Notes: generated by a model not told the origin, from the letters alone. 64,000 bases of DNA from Phytopseudomonas daroniae (GCF_004327285.1 NZ_QJUI01000002.1:297439-361438); one strand, 5' to 3'. Counted from the first letter of the stretch, positions 46,989-59,296 are shown. Numbers and translations: made by a program.

Positions 46989-47681
46989 ATGAGCTATCAG
47001 GTTTCGCCCATCGGCTATGTGCGCTCCTGCTTCAAGGAGAAGTTCGCCATTCCGCGCCAGCCACAACTGGCGCCCGCCGCGCGTGGCGTGCTCGAGCTGT
47101 GCGCGCCGTTCGATCAGGGCGATGCGCTGCAGGGTCTGGAAGAGGTCAGCCATGTCTGGCTGCTGTTTCTTTTTCACCAGGCCCTGGAAGACAAGCCCAG
47201 ACTCAAGGTTCGTCCACCACGCCTGGGCGGCAACCGCGCCATAGGCGTATTCGCGACCCGGGCGACCCATCGTCCCAATGGCATCGGCCAATCGGTGGTA
47301 CGCCTCGATCGCGTCGAAAGCGGGCGCTTGTGGCTGTCGGGTATCGACCTGCTCGACGGCACCCCGGTGCTCGACATCAAACCCTACGTGCCCTACGCGG
47401 ACAGCGTGCCCGACGCCCATAACCATATCGCTGCGCAGGCTCCCGTCAGGATCGAGGTGCAGTGGCAGGACAGCGCACTGGCTCAGGCCCGCGAACACGG
47501 CCTGCGCCTGAACGAGCCCCTGGTCGAGCTGATCGAACAGTGCCTCGCCCAGGATCCACGCCCGGCCTACCAGCAACCGCAGCCGGAGCGCCGCTACGGC
47601 GTACGTCTGTGGGATGTCGACGTACATTGGCACTATCCACAGCCTGGCTGCATTCGAGTGCTGGATGTAACGCCGCCCTAG
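46989..47681 (+). CDS. trmO: tRNA (N6-threonylcarbamoyladenosine37-N6)-methyltransferase TrmO
   Basis: A 230-residue TrmO (YaeB/TsaA) protein. It starts YQVSPIGYVRSCFKEKFAIP and carries AIGVFATRATHRPNGIGQSV and LLDGTPVLDIKPYVPYADS, the S-adenosylmethionine-binding beta-barrel signatures. It methylates t6A37 in tRNA-Thr (GGU) in E. coli. The C-terminal domain (PAYQQPQPERRYGVRLWDVD) is present, so it is full length. Confidence 0.94.
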   Translation: MSYQVSPIGYVRSCFKEKFAIPRQPQLAPAARGVLELCAPFDQGDALQGLEEVSHVWLLFLFHQALEDKPRLKVRPPRLGGNRAIGVFATRATHRPNGIGQSVVRLDRVESGRLWLSGIDLLDGTPVLDIKPYVPYADSVPDAHNHIAAQAPVRIEVQWQDSALAQAREHGLRLNEPLVELIEQCLAQDPRPAYQQPQPERRYGVRLWDVDVHWHYPQPGCIRVLDVTPP

Positions 47682-47746
47682 GCTGATCGATTGGCGCTTT
47701 GGCATCAGCCGCTTCTGCATAATGCACAAGCCAAGGCGAAAGCAGC

Positions 47747-47852
47747 CGTAGGGTGGATGACGCTTTTTTCATCCACCATTGCGATCGCGTGGTGGTGGAC
47801 GGATCGGGCCGCGTAGGTGAAGCGTCAGCTACGCGCCCCGATCCACCCTACG
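47747..47852. repeat. Extragenic palindrome between trmO and grxD
   Basis: CGTAGGGTGGAT at 47747-47758 is matched by its exact inverse ATCCACCCTACG at 47841-47852. Inner inverted arms GGATCGGGCCGCGTA and TACGCGCCCCGATCC (about 47801-47845) can form a long imperfect hairpin. The sequence resembles dispersed GTAGGGTGGAT-type repeats of Pseudomonas and lies between convergent genes. Confidence 0.65.
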
Positions 47853-47924
47853 AATGCCCACTACCGCCACGGCCCTGACGTTGTGCCGAAGAGCCACAAG
47901 TTCCAAAGCACCTTTCCTGCAGAC

Positions 47925-47958
47925 GAAAAAAATCCGCAGCCATCGCTGGCTGCGGATT
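47925..47958 (-). terminator. Rho-independent terminator after grxD
   Basis: On the minus strand, AATCCGCAGCCA and its exact inverse form a 12-bp stem (47931-47942 / 47947-47958) with a 4-base loop, followed by a run of T residues (the A tract at 47925-47932). It is 16 bp after the glutaredoxin stop. Confidence 0.9.
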
Positions 47959-47974
47959 CGGAGTCGTCAGACGA

Positions 47975-48301
47975 TCAGGCGCCGGCTTTCTGCACGGCTT
48001 CCTTGATCAGGGTCTGCAGTTCGCCCTTTTCGTACATCTCACTGATGATGTCGCTGCCGCCGACCAGCTCACCGCCCACCCACAACTGCGGGAAGGTCGG
48101 CCAGTTGGCATATTTGGGCAGGTTGGTGCGAATTTCCGGATTCTGCAGGATGTCGACGTAGGCGAACTTTTCGCCACAGCCCATCAGAGCCTGTGCAGCG
48201 CGAGCGGAGAAGCCGCACTGTGGCGCATTCGGAGCGCCTTTCATGTACAGCAGAACGGTGTTGCTGGCGATCTGCTCTTTGATCGTTTCGATGATTTCCA
48301 T
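47975..48301 (-). CDS. grxD: Monothiol glutaredoxin Grx4/GrxD
   Basis: A 108-residue monothiol glutaredoxin that carries [2Fe-2S] clusters with glutathione and works with BolA-type proteins. The active site CGFS is in NAPQCGFSARAAQAL (Cys about 29). The glutathione-binding FPQLWVGGELVGGSDII (about 69-85) follows. Full length, alone, with its own terminator. Confidence 0.95.
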   Translation of the reverse strand: MEIIETIKEQIASNTVLLYMKGAPNAPQCGFSARAAQALMGCGEKFAYVDILQNPEIRTNLPKYANWPTFPQLWVGGELVGGSDIISEMYEKGELQTLIKEAVQKAGA

Positions 48302-48413
48302 GGGGGCACCTCAGAACTGGACTATCCGACTCACGGGTCGATACGGTGCGCGCATTGTAACCAAAAGCCGAGCGCAATGCTCGGCCATGCTGCATATGCA
48401 TGCCAGGTAGTGG

Positions 48414-50522
48414 TCAGGCAGCAACCACCTGCACCGGAACCCCATTGAGCACCGCATTGCCCGACAGACGATCCAGCAGACGCTCATCCGTCAGGTCGTT
48501 GGCGCTGGCACCGGGCGTCGCACTGGCGATACTCATCTGCACCCCCGGCCGCCCATGTCCCCAGCCATGTGGCAGGCTGACCACACCCGGCATCATCTCG
48601 GCACTGGCGAGCACCTCGACCTCCACTACGCCGATCCGTGAACGAACGCTGACGCGCTGACCATCACTGAGCCCACGCTGCTGCATGTCCTGCGGGTTCA
48701 TCAACAGCTGATGGCGCGGCTTGCCCTTCACCAGCCGGTGATAGTTGTGCATCCAGGAGTTGTTGCTGCGCACGTGGCGGCGGCCGATCAGCAGCAGTTG
48801 CCCGGGATCGACGGCGGGGTACGCGGCGAACCGCTGCACATCGCCCAGCAACAGCGTTGGTGCGGCCTGCACCTGGCCATCGGCGGTTTTCAGGCGCGCC
48901 GCCAGGTTCGGGTCGAGCGGCCCGAGATCCAGGCCATGGGGATGCTGCCGCAGGCTCTGTAGCGAGAGCTTGAGCGGCGTCCCATCGCCGTAAGCACCGA
49001 AACGCAGCCCCAGGTCGATCATCTGCTGTGGCGTCTGCGTGGGTTTCAGCACCGCACCGGTCTGCGCTGCAAAGGCCTTGGCCAGACCGATGAAAATCTC
49101 CCAGTCGTCCAGCGCTCCCTCCGGCTTGGGCAGTACCGCCTCGTTGAAGCGGGTGACGTTGCGCACCGCGAACAGGTTGAACGTGGTGTCGTAATGGTCA
49201 TGCTCCAGCGGCGCAGTGGATGGCAGGATCAGGTCGGCATGGCGGGTGGTTTCGTTGATGTACAGATCCACGCTGAGCATGAAATCCAGGCCTTCGAGCC
49301 CCTGCTCCAGCTGACGCCCGTTGGGCGTCGACAGTACCGGATTGCCCGCCACGGTAATCAGCGCGCGCACCTGCCCGTCCCCAGCGGTGAGCATTTCCTC
49401 GGCCAGCGCACTCACCGGCAGTTCACCGCCGTACTCGGGTAGCCCGGAAACCCTGCTCTGCCAGCGATCGAAATGCCCCCCGGACGTCGTCCCCACCAGA
49501 TCCACCGCTGGCTCGGTGCACAGTGCCCCGCCGACTCGGTCGAGATTGCCGGTCACTAGGTTGATCACCTGTATCAGCCACTGGCACAGCGTGCCGAATG
49601 CCTGAGTGGATACGCCCATGCGGCCATAGCAGACCGCTCGATCCGCGGCGGCGAAATCGCGCGCCAACTGGCGTATCGCCGACGCCGGTACGCCGCAGCG
49701 CGGGGCCATGAGTTCGGCGGTAAACGGCAGCACGGTTCGCTGCACCTCATCCAGGCCAGCGATTGGCAGATGGCTGGCTCGGCCCAGCCCTTCCTCGAAC
49801 AGGGTGCTGAGCATTGCCAGCAGCAACGCGGCGTCCTGCCCTGGGCGAATGAACAGATGCTGATCGGCAGTCGCGGCGGTCTCGCTGCGCCGCGGGTCGA
49901 TCACCACCAGACGGCCGCCACGCGCCTGGATCGCCTTGAGGCGCTTTTCCACGTCGGGCACGGTCATGATGCTGCCGTTGGACGCCAGCGGATTGCCACC
50001 GAGGATCAGCATGAAGTCGGTGTGATCGATATCGGGAACGGGGATCAGCAAGCCATGGCCGTACATCAGGTGGCTGGTCAGATGGTGGGGCAACTGATCC
50101 ACCGAGGTGGCAGAGTAGCGATTGCGCGTCTTGAGCAGGCCGAGAAAGTAGTTGCTGTGGGTCATCAGTCCATAATTGTGCACGCTGGGGTTGCCCTGAT
50201 AGACCGCTACCGCATTCTGCCCATGCCCGGCCTGAACCGCGGCCAGACGCTCTGCCGCCAGCTTGAAGGCTTCATCCCAGCCGATCACCTCCCAGCGCTC
50301 GCCAATACGGCGCATCGGCTGGCGCAGGCGATCCGGGTCGTTCTGGATGTCCTGCAATGCCACGGCCTTGGGGCAGATATGGCCGCGACTGAAAGGGTCA
50401 TCGCGGTCACCCTTGATGGAGCGCACATGAGGCTGACCGCCAGTATCGCTCTCGATTTCCAGCGTCAGGCCGCAGATGGCCTCGCACAGATGGCACGCAC
50501 GGTGATGGAGGGTCGTGGTCAT
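48414..50522 (-). CDS. Molybdopterin-dependent oxidoreductase (formate dehydrogenase-like)
   Basis: A 702-residue member of the DMSO-reductase/formate-dehydrogenase alpha-subunit family. An N-terminal [4Fe-4S] site is visible as C-x2-C-x3-C-x32-C (Cys about 10, 13, 17 and 50). The molybdopterin domain shows RYSATSVDQLPHHLTSHLMYG and GGNPLASNGS. The dinucleotide-binding C-terminal domain carries LIGRRHVRSNNSWMHNYHR. There is no Tat signal, so it is probably cytoplasmic. No electron-transfer partner subunits are adjacent. The ligand at molybdenum and the substrate cannot be decided from the sequence. Confidence 0.85.
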   Translation of the reverse strand: MTTTLHHRACHLCEAICGLTLEIESDTGGQPHVRSIKGDRDDPFSRGHICPKAVALQDIQNDPDRLRQPMRRIGERWEVIGWDEAFKLAAERLAAVQAGHGQNAVAVYQGNPSVHNYGLMTHSNYFLGLLKTRNRYSATSVDQLPHHLTSHLMYGHGLLIPVPDIDHTDFMLILGGNPLASNGSIMTVPDVEKRLKAIQARGGRLVVIDPRRSETAATADQHLFIRPGQDAALLLAMLSTLFEEGLGRASHLPIAGLDEVQRTVLPFTAELMAPRCGVPASAIRQLARDFAAADRAVCYGRMGVSTQAFGTLCQWLIQVINLVTGNLDRVGGALCTEPAVDLVGTTSGGHFDRWQSRVSGLPEYGGELPVSALAEEMLTAGDGQVRALITVAGNPVLSTPNGRQLEQGLEGLDFMLSVDLYINETTRHADLILPSTAPLEHDHYDTTFNLFAVRNVTRFNEAVLPKPEGALDDWEIFIGLAKAFAAQTGAVLKPTQTPQQMIDLGLRFGAYGDGTPLKLSLQSLRQHPHGLDLGPLDPNLAARLKTADGQVQAAPTLLLGDVQRFAAYPAVDPGQLLLIGRRHVRSNNSWMHNYHRLVKGKPRHQLLMNPQDMQQRGLSDGQRVSVRSRIGVVEVEVLASAEMMPGVVSLPHGWGHGRPGVQMSIASATPGASANDLTDERLLDRLSGNAVLNGVPVQVVAA

Positions 50523-50678
50523 GGCCAGCCTCGTCTTCTTGTTCGAGTCGCCATCATGGGCGTCTCAAGGTCATCACACCAGCAGCCTCATCGCCGTGAA
50601 TCCCCGGCCCATCAGGGCGGTGCATCAGGCGCCGCCGGCAGGCCGATCAGGGCGTCACACCTGGCAGTCCGGGCGGAT

Positions 50679-50706
50679 TTGCGCGTAGGCGTCATTTACT
50701 TATAAG
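50679..50706 (+). promoter_or_regulatory. Candidate promoter of argF
   Basis: TTGCGC at 50679-50684 and TATAAG at 50701-50706 are 16 bp apart, a fair sigma-70 promoter about 108 bp upstream of argF. I looked for an ArgR box and could not find a convincing one. Confidence 0.4.
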
Positions 50707-50813
50707 ATCGGCGGCTTCCCCGTTTCGTCGCACTGTGCGGCCCCCAGCCGCAGGTTCTCCCGTTTTTCCGTGAAAAAAGGAGCCTGCGCCCAGTTGTCAA
50801 AAGGTAGTTAACG

Positions 50814-51730
<917 letters not shown>

Positions 51731-51734
<4 letters not shown>

Positions 51735-52816
51735 GCCAGCCGATGCTGTTGAGCCTGCGTAACCTGGGTTGCGGCTACGGTGAGCAGCGCATCGTGCAGA
51801 ACCTCAACCTGCACCTCAATCCGGGCGACATCGGTTGCCTGCTCGGCCCATCCGGCTGTGGCAAGACCACCACACTGCGTGCCATCGCCGGTTTCGAGCC
51901 GGTGCTGGAAGGTGAAATCCGCCTGGCTGGCGAAGTGATCTCCAGCCCGGGTTTCACCCTTGCGCCGGAAAAACGCCGTATCGGCATGGTCTTCCAGGAC
52001 TACGCCCTGTTCCCGCACCTGAGCGTGGCGCAGAACGTGTCCTTCGGCATCCGCAAGCAGGCCGACTGCGACCAGGTCACTCGTGAGCTGCTGGAACTGG
52101 TGAAGCTCGATCACCTGGGCAAACGCCATCCGCACGAACTGTCCGGCGGGCAGCAACAGCGCGTGGCACTGGCTCGGGCACTGGCCACCAACCCGCAACT
52201 CCTGCTGCTCGACGAGCCGTTCTCCAACCTCGATGGCGAGTTGCGCCGGCGCCTCAGCCATGAAGTGCGCGACATTCTCAAGAGCCGTGGCACCAGCGCG
52301 ATTCTGGTCACTCACGATCAGGAAGAAGCCTTTGCCGTCAGCGATCAGGTCGGCGTCTTCAAGGCCGGGCATCTGGAGCAATGGGACACGCCGTTCAACC
52401 TCTACCACGAACCACAGACCCCCTTCGTCGCCAGCTTCATCGGCCAGGGTTACTTCATTCGTGGCCAGTTGCAAGCGCCGGACGAGGTGCACACCGAACT
52501 GGGCAGCATCCGCGGCAATCGCGCCTATGCCTGGCCTGTCGGTAGTGCAGTGGACGTGCTGTTGCGCCCGGACGATATCGTCCACGACCCGCAGAGTTCA
52601 CAACAGGCGCTGATCGTCGGCAAGAGCTTCCTGGGCGCCGCGACCCTGTACCGCCTGCAATTGCCCACCGGCTGCCAGCTGGAAGCATTGTTCCCCAGCC
52701 ATGCCGATCACCAGCCCGGCGAACAGGTCGGAATTCGAATCGCTGCGGATCACCTGGTCGCGTTCGCCGCAGCGGGCAGCGTGGCGGCACCCTCGATACT
52801 GGAACGAAACGACTAG
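51731..52816 (+). CDS. ABC transporter ATP-binding protein (iron/spermidine type)
   Basis: A 361-residue ABC ATPase with Walker [11 protein letters not shown] (about 38-47), Q-loop [12 protein letters not shown], signature LSGGQQQR and Walker [22 protein letters not shown]-terminal TOBE-like domain (about 240-350, [11 protein letters not shown]) follows, as in FbpC and PotA. No permease or binding-protein gene is adjacent; it is co-translated with argF (ATGA overlap). It may serve a transporter encoded elsewhere. Its 3' end overlaps the convergent phzF-like gene by 4 bp. Confidence 0.88.
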
Positions 52817-53598
52817 ATGTCGAGGTGCAGTCGGCCGCTACTTACCAGGTAGGCATGGCCGGCGATCTTCACCCGCTCCCCGTCCAGGCGGCACCAGAGA
52901 AACCCGCCGCGCTTGCCGCCCTGGTAGGCGCTCAACTCACTCTTGCCCAACTGCTGCGTCCAATAAGGCGTGAGGATGCAATGGGCGGAGCCGGTCACCG
53001 GATCCTCGTCGATACCGACTGCCGGGGCGAAGTTGCGTGACACGAAATCGACAGCCTGGCCCGGCGCAGTGACGATGACTGCATCCCTGGGTAACCTGGC
53101 CAACGCTCGTAGGTCGGGGCAACAGGCGCGCACCGCAGCTTCAGATTCGAGCAGCACCAGCAATTGCGGGGCATCCAGTACGGCGACTGGAGTCTGCCCA
53201 AGGATCTCGGCCAAACCCTCGGGCACGGCGATGGGCGTTGGCCGCTGGCACGGGAAGTCCAGAACCAGGCGATCCTTTTCGCGGCTCACTGCCAGCATGC
53301 CGCCTGCGTACACGAAGTCGATGCGCTCACCGGGCTCGCCGTAGCACTCGAACAGCACATGGGCGCTGGCCAGCGTCGCATGCCCGCACAGTGGCGCCTC
53401 GGCCGTCGGCGTGAACCAGCGGATGCGCCAGGCCGCCCCCTCCTTCACCACGAACGCGGTTTCAGCCAGGTTGTGCTCGGCGGCGATCTGCTGCATCAAC
53501 GCGCTATCGAGCCAGTACTCGAGACGATAGACAGCAGCCGGGTTACCGGCGAAAGGCCGGTCGCTGAACGCATCGACCTGATGGAACTCGAGGGGCAT
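52813..53598 (-). CDS. PhzF-family isomerase/epimerase-like protein
   Basis: About 261 residues from the ATG at 53596-53598; residues encoded further upstream are not family-like. The start FHQVDAFSDRPFAGNPAAVY and AAEHNLAETAFV (catalytic Glu equivalent) identify the PhzF/YddE diaminopimelate-epimerase-like fold, along with PLCGHATLASAHVLF and DPVTGSAHCIL. Stand-alone members usually lack a known substrate; phenazine genes are not nearby. Predicted cytosolic dimer. Confidence 0.9.
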   Translation of the reverse strand: MPLEFHQVDAFSDRPFAGNPAAVYRLEYWLDSALMQQIAAEHNLAETAFVVKEGAAWRIRWFTPTAEAPLCGHATLASAHVLFECYGEPGERIDFVYAGGMLAVSREKDRLVLDFPCQRPTPIAVPEGLAEILGQTPVAVLDAPQLLVLLESEAAVRACCPDLRALARLPRDAVIVTAPGQAVDFVSRNFAPAVGIDEDPVTGSAHCILTPYWTQQLGKSELSAYQGGKRGGFLWCRLDGERVKIAGHAYLVSSGRLHLDI

Positions 53599-53702
53599 GA
53601 GGATAACTCCTGTCGGCGAGCGAGAAGGGTCAGCATGTCTGCATCTGCACCGTCCGTTGCGATACAGCGAGCCCCCAATGTGGCGTAACAGTGAGGAAAA
53701 TA

Positions 53703-54488
53703 TCAACGTTCCGGGCGAATCCCGTAGCGCTGCAAGAGGGCATTCAGGCGGCCATCCTGGCGATAGCGGCGCACACCTTCGTCGAAGATATCGCGATAGC
53801 GGGCACTGGAGGAAAGCACGGGCGAAAAGGCGATATAGATCGGCACATCCGGCACTCGGCAACCGACCTCGATCAGATCACCGGCATTGCCGTGCTGATC
53901 GAGATACATGGACATCACCCAGGTGTTTTCCAGCATCGCGTCGAGGCGCCCCAGCTCGACCTTGCGCACGTTCAGCGCCAGCGCCTGCTCACCAGCGGCA
54001 AACTGTAGACGATCCAGATTCTTCTGGTGACGATGGATGTAGCCATCGATCTCCTCGCCATAGCTGTAACCATTGATCACTCCCAGGCGAATCTGCCCAA
54101 GGGATGCCAGGCCGGTATAACGCCAGGCGCTGTCGGCACGAGCGTAGAAACAGTTACGGGAAATACCGGGCGCTGCATCGCCGAAAATGAAATCAGGGGC
54201 ATCACGAATGCCAGCGCCGACCAGCGCGTTGACTCGGCCGTTACGCACATCCTGCACCGCACGCGCCCAGTTGGTGACGCGGTACTCCACCTCGATACCC
54301 GCCTCGGTAAAGATCTCCCTGGCCAACTCGACGAAGATGCCAGGCCGCTCGGCATCCTGAGCACAATTGACCGGACACCAGACGTCTGCCTCCATAACCA
54401 GGGTTTCGGCCCTGAGGCAGGTACTGCCCAGCATCGCAACAGTCAACAGGCTGCCTGCCACCCACCGAAATCCTTTCATCGCCCGCAA
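53703..54488 (-). CDS. Periplasmic amino-acid-type substrate-binding protein (SBP family 3)
   Basis: A 261-residue exported protein; an in-frame Met at the fourth codon is an alternative start. The signal peptide (FRWVAGSLLTVAMLGSTCLR) precedes the mature start ETLVMEADVWCPVN. The family-3 pattern FVELAREIFTEAGIEVEYRV and NWARAVQDVRNGRVNALVGA is clear. No ABC permease genes are adjacent, so it may be an orphan receptor or serve a distant transporter. The pair of Cys (WCPVNC) suggests a disulphide. Confidence 0.82.
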   Translation of the reverse strand: MRAMKGFRWVAGSLLTVAMLGSTCLRAETLVMEADVWCPVNCAQDAERPGIFVELAREIFTEAGIEVEYRVTNWARAVQDVRNGRVNALVGAGIRDAPDFIFGDAAPGISRNCFYARADSAWRYTGLASLGQIRLGVINGYSYGEEIDGYIHRHQKNLDRLQFAAGEQALALNVRKVELGRLDAMLENTWVMSMYLDQHGNAGDLIEVGCRVPDVPIYIAFSPVLSSSARYRDIFDEGVRRYRQDGRLNALLQRYGIRPER

Positions 54489-54945
54489 GCCTCCTGCTTC
54501 TGTTTCCGAGCGCGATCAATCTTCGCTGCGCACCCGTTGTAGCGCATCCAGCCAGCCAGTCACTCATGGCGCACTACGCACATGGTCGAAATTACGCGCG
54601 GCTGACCGTGTCAGTGTCTGGCGATCGCTTCAAGGTCACCGTAAAAACCAACCTGCATGCCGACCAGATCAGCGACTCCATACAAGCTGATTCCGATCAT
54701 ACAGGGACGCGCAATCCCCGCCCACGCGTGCGCTTCAAGGCTGCAGCACGCAATCGTTTCACTGCACAGTTTCGCGTGCGACATCACATTCCCTGAGTCA
54801 GGCTTTCAGCAGGTCGCGGGTGACTCACCGCTCGCGGTGAAACGGTAGCAATTACCGCCACCACGAGGAGGCGGCCCAATGGCCAACAGCATCGATGATC
54901 ATCGCGCAGCCGCAGAGGACGCCTGAACCGGTCAGGGGCTCGAGA
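54489..54945. other. Intergenic region with a possible 15-codon gene
   Basis: This 457-bp stretch between two minus-strand genes has no recognised domain. A plus-strand mini-frame at 54879-54926 (MANSIDDHRAAAEDA) has a strong GAGGAGG ribosome site 7 bp before its ATG. It could be a small protein or the truncated start of a lost gene. A 76-codon frame at 54566-54796 shows no family resemblance and I do not support it. Confidence 0.4.
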
Positions 54946-55413
54946 CTATCGACCGATGACAGCGAACTGCGCCTGCGTATGTTGGGCGAGGATTTCAGCG
55001 CTCAGTTCGACCTCGAGCCCACGACGCCCGGCACTGACATGGATGCGAGGGAAATCGAGGGCGCTGCTGTCGATGAAAGTACGCAGGCGCTTCTTCTGCC
55101 CCAGCGGGCTGATACCGCCGACCAGGTAGCCGGTTGCCCGCTGCGCCACATCGACTGCGGCCATATCGACTTTCTTCACACCCGCCGCCTGGGCCAGCGC
55201 TTTCAAATCCAGCGTTCCGACGACCGGTACCACCGCCACCAGCAACTCCCCTTTTTCACTGCTGGCCAGCAGCGTCTTGAATACCTGTGCGGGATCGAGA
55301 TCGAGCTTCTCCGCCGCCTCCAGGCCGTAGGACACCGCCTTGGGATCATGTTCGTAACTGTGGATTCGATGTTCGGCGCGAACCTTTTTCAACAGATCCA
55401 GTGCAGGGGTCAT
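54946..55413 (-). CDS. ybaK: Cys-tRNA(Pro) deacylase YbaK (EbsC)
   Basis: A 155-residue YbaK/ProX-type editing protein that hydrolyses Cys-tRNA(Pro) mischarged by prolyl-tRNA synthetase. It starts MTPALDLLKKVRAEHRIHSY and carries AQVFKTLLASSEKGELLVAV, then VGGISPLGQKKRLRTFIDSS, typical of the family. Full length. It is divergent from the glycerol operon. Confidence 0.93.
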   Translation of the reverse strand: MTPALDLLKKVRAEHRIHSYEHDPKAVSYGLEAAEKLDLDPAQVFKTLLASSEKGELLVAVVPVVGTLDLKALAQAAGVKKVDMAAVDVAQRATGYLVGGISPLGQKKRLRTFIDSSALDFPRIHVSAGRRGLEVELSAEILAQHTQAQFAVIGR

Positions 55414-55777
55414 GGCAGCTCCAGGCGAAAGGTAAGAGCAAAACAGATCGCAACGATTCTAGCGCCGCTCGTCAGCAAAAAGCTCTGTTTCAATCCTGAA
55501 ACGCGGATCTTGAATCGTGCGCCACGATGGAACCTATCACTCGCGCCACTGACTTATTGAACCATGCATACGATTGGTATCGAAAAAAATGACCGCCCCA
55601 CAACGTTCATTTTTTGACAATACTCATTATTTGTATATATTTTTTTCGATAATGAACATTTTGTAGTGGCATCACCGTCACTCCCATCAGCCATGGCGAT
55701 TTTGCAAACGGCGCCCTCTGGAGGTCTCGCCCCTGCTCTGCAACAGCGCCATACAACAACAAAAATCGAGGTTCACC
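55414..55777. promoter_or_regulatory. ybaK-glpF intergenic control region
   Basis: This 364-bp gap carries the glpF promoter (TTGACA at 55614-55619, TATATT at 55636-55641, 16-bp spacing) and the adjoining GlpR box. The region around 55560-55665 is very AT-rich. A further partial GlpR-like half-site (AACGTTCATTTT) overlaps the -35 side. No gene is seen. Confidence 0.7.
55642..55660. promoter_or_regulatory. GlpR operator before glpF
   Basis: TTTTTCGATAATGAACATT directly follows the -10 hexamer. It closely matches the box before glpD (TATTTTCGAAAATGAACATA) and the E. coli GlpR consensus with TTCG and GAACAT half-sites. GlpR bound here would block the glpFKR promoter until glycerol-3-phosphate accumulates. 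Confidence 0.75.
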
Positions 55778-56626
55778 ATGACAGCTGCTCCACGACAACC
55801 ATCACTATCGGGCCAATGCATGGCCGAGTTTCTGGGCACGGCGCTGCTCATTTTCTTCGGCACTGGATGCGTTGCCGCTCTCAAGGTCGCTGGTGCAAGC
55901 TTTGGTCTCTGGGAGATCAGTATCATCTGGGGGATCGGCGTCAGCATGGCGATCTACCTGACTGCCGGTGTTTCCGGCGCGCACCTGAATCCTGCGGTGA
56001 GCATCGCTCTGTGGCTCTTCGCCGGTTTTGAAAAACGTAAATTGCCGTTCTACATCCTCACCCAGATCGCTGGCGCTTTCTGCGCTGCCCTGTTGGTCTA
56101 CACACTGTACAGCGGCCTGTTTTTCGAATTCGAACAAGCCCACCAGATGGTTCGCGGCTCCCAGGCCAGCCTTGAGCTGGCTTCGGTCTTTTCCACCTTT
56201 CCTAATCCGGTACTGTCCACCAGCCAGGCGTTCATGGTGGAAATGGTGATCACCGCAGTCCTGATGGGGGTGATCATGTCCCTGACCGATGACAACAACG
56301 GCCTGCCTCGCGGCCCGATGGCACCACTGTTGATCGGCCTGCTTATCGCTGTGATCGGTAGCTCGATGGGCCCGCTGACCGGGTTCGCGATGAATCCGGC
56401 TCGCGACTTCGGCCCCAAGCTGATGACGTTCTTCACTGGCTGGGGCGAGATCTCGCTCACTGGCGGCCGTGATATTCCATACTTCCTGGTGCCGATCTTC
56501 GCCCCGATCCTCGGTGCCTGCCTGGGCGCAGCGGTCTACCGTGGCATGATTGCCCGGCATCTGCCCAGCGCGACAGACGCCCCCGCGGTAGAACGGGCCG
56601 CCGTTAGCGACGTCAAAGTTTCCTGA
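55778..56626 (+). CDS. glpF: Glycerol uptake facilitator (aquaglyceroporin)
   Basis: A 282-residue MIP-family channel with six helices. Both pore motifs are visible: the first NPA in SGAHLNPAVSIALW (about 68-70) and the second in GFAMNPARDFGPKL (about 206-208), with Asp after the second NPA loop as in glycerol facilitators. It lets glycerol diffuse across the inner membrane for GlpK. It lies 72 bp upstream of glpK. Confidence 0.95.
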   Translation: MTAAPRQPSLSGQCMAEFLGTALLIFFGTGCVAALKVAGASFGLWEISIIWGIGVSMAIYLTAGVSGAHLNPAVSIALWLFAGFEKRKLPFYILTQIAGAFCAALLVYTLYSGLFFEFEQAHQMVRGSQASLELASVFSTFPNPVLSTSQAFMVEMVITAVLMGVIMSLTDDNNGLPRGPMAPLLIGLLIAVIGSSMGPLTGFAMNPARDFGPKLMTFFTGWGEISLTGGRDIPYFLVPIFAPILGACLGAAVYRGMIARHLPSATDAPAVERAAVSDVKVS

Positions 56627-58204
<1,578 letters not shown>

Positions 58205-58299
58205 GCCCTCGGCCGGATTGGTCTCCGGCTGTAACTGGCAGTGAGCGGATTCGTGCGGCATCATGGGCAAATTCTGCATGGCAGCCCCAAGGATCCCCC

Positions 58300-59055
58300 A
58301 TGAATCTGCCTCCCCGTCAGCAGCGAATCCTCGACCTGATCCGTGAGCGCGGCTATGTCAGCATCGAGGAGCTGGCCACTCTGTTCGTCGTTACTCCGCA
58401 AACCATCCGCCGAGACATCAACCAACTGGCGGACGCCAATCTGCTGCGTCGCTACCACGGCGGCGCCGCCTATGACTCAAGCGTGGAAAACACCGCCTAC
58501 GCCATGCGCGCCGATCAGATGCGTTCCGAAAAACAACGCATCGGCGAAGCTGTCGCCGCACAGATCCCCGATCACGCCTCGCTGTTCATCAATATCGGTA
58601 CCACCACCGAATCCATCGCTCGCGCCCTGCTCAATCACAGTCACCTGAAGATCATCACCAATAACCTGCACGTAGCCTCGATGCTCAGTGCCAAGGATGA
58701 TTTCGATGTGTTGCTCACCGGCGGCAACGTTCGTCGTGACGGCGGCCTGGTAGGCCAGGCCAGTGTCGACTTCATCAACCAGTTCAAGGTCGATTTCGCC
58801 CTGGTAGGCATCAGCGGCATCGACGACGACGGCAGCCTGCTGGACTTCGACTATCAGGAAGTGCGGGTTTCCCAGGCGATCATCGCCAATGCCCGCAAGG
58901 TGATCCTGGCCGCCGACTCCAGCAAATTCGGGCGCAACGCCATGATCCGTCTCGGCCCCATCAGCCTGATCGACTGCCTGGTGACCGACCAGCAGCCGGT
59001 ACCAGCACTGAGCCAGTTGCTCGATCAGCACAAGGTCCGTCTCGAAGTGGTCTGA
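58300..59055 (+). CDS. glpR: Glycerol-3-phosphate regulon repressor GlpR (DeoR family)
   Basis: About 251 residues from the ATG at 58300 (AAGGAT site 7 bp upstream); the frame is open from 58042 but the earlier part overlaps glpK and is not homologous. The DeoR-type helix-turn-helix is at about 20-55 ([20 protein letters not shown], then [10 protein letters not shown]). The sugar-phosphate-binding domain shows [15 protein letters not shown] and [16 protein letters not shown]. It represses glpF and glpD through the boxes noted here. Confidence 0.94.
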   Translation: MNLPPRQQRILDLIRERGYVSIEELATLFVVTPQTIRRDINQLADANLLRRYHGGAAYDSSVENTAYAMRADQMRSEKQRIGEAVAAQIPDHASLFINIGTTTESIARALLNHSHLKIITNNLHVASMLSAKDDFDVLLTGGNVRRDGGLVGQASVDFINQFKVDFALVGISGIDDDGSLLDFDYQEVRVSQAIIANARKVILAADSSKFGRNAMIRLGPISLIDCLVTDQQPVPALSQLLDQHKVRLEVV

Positions 59056-59276
59056 CCCTCACTCGCTATCGCACTTCCCTTCCCTACCCGCGCCCGGACG
59101 ATGGAACGGCTGATTGCCATCGTCCTCGAGAGGCTCCCTGCCTCCTCCGCCGTTCATTCGAACGCAACCCGAACCTTCCACGGCTACAGTCATGGGTTCG
59201 TGTATTTTCATTCCAGCGTACGGTGATGAGTTTTTTCAATCGAATCTCACTGGATACGTGACTCTTCATGCGCTAG

Positions 59277-59296
59277 TATTTTCGAAAATGAACATA
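59277..59296. promoter_or_regulatory. GlpR operator 1 before glpD
   Basis: TATTTTCGAAAATGAACATA lies 42 bp before the glpD start and matches the glpF box almost exactly. It is nearly palindromic around TTCGAA. Confidence 0.75.

Noticed and set aside
54566..54796. A 76-codon plus-strand frame in the SBP-ybaK gap
   Set aside because: No ribosome site of note and no family pattern; amino acid composition looks random.
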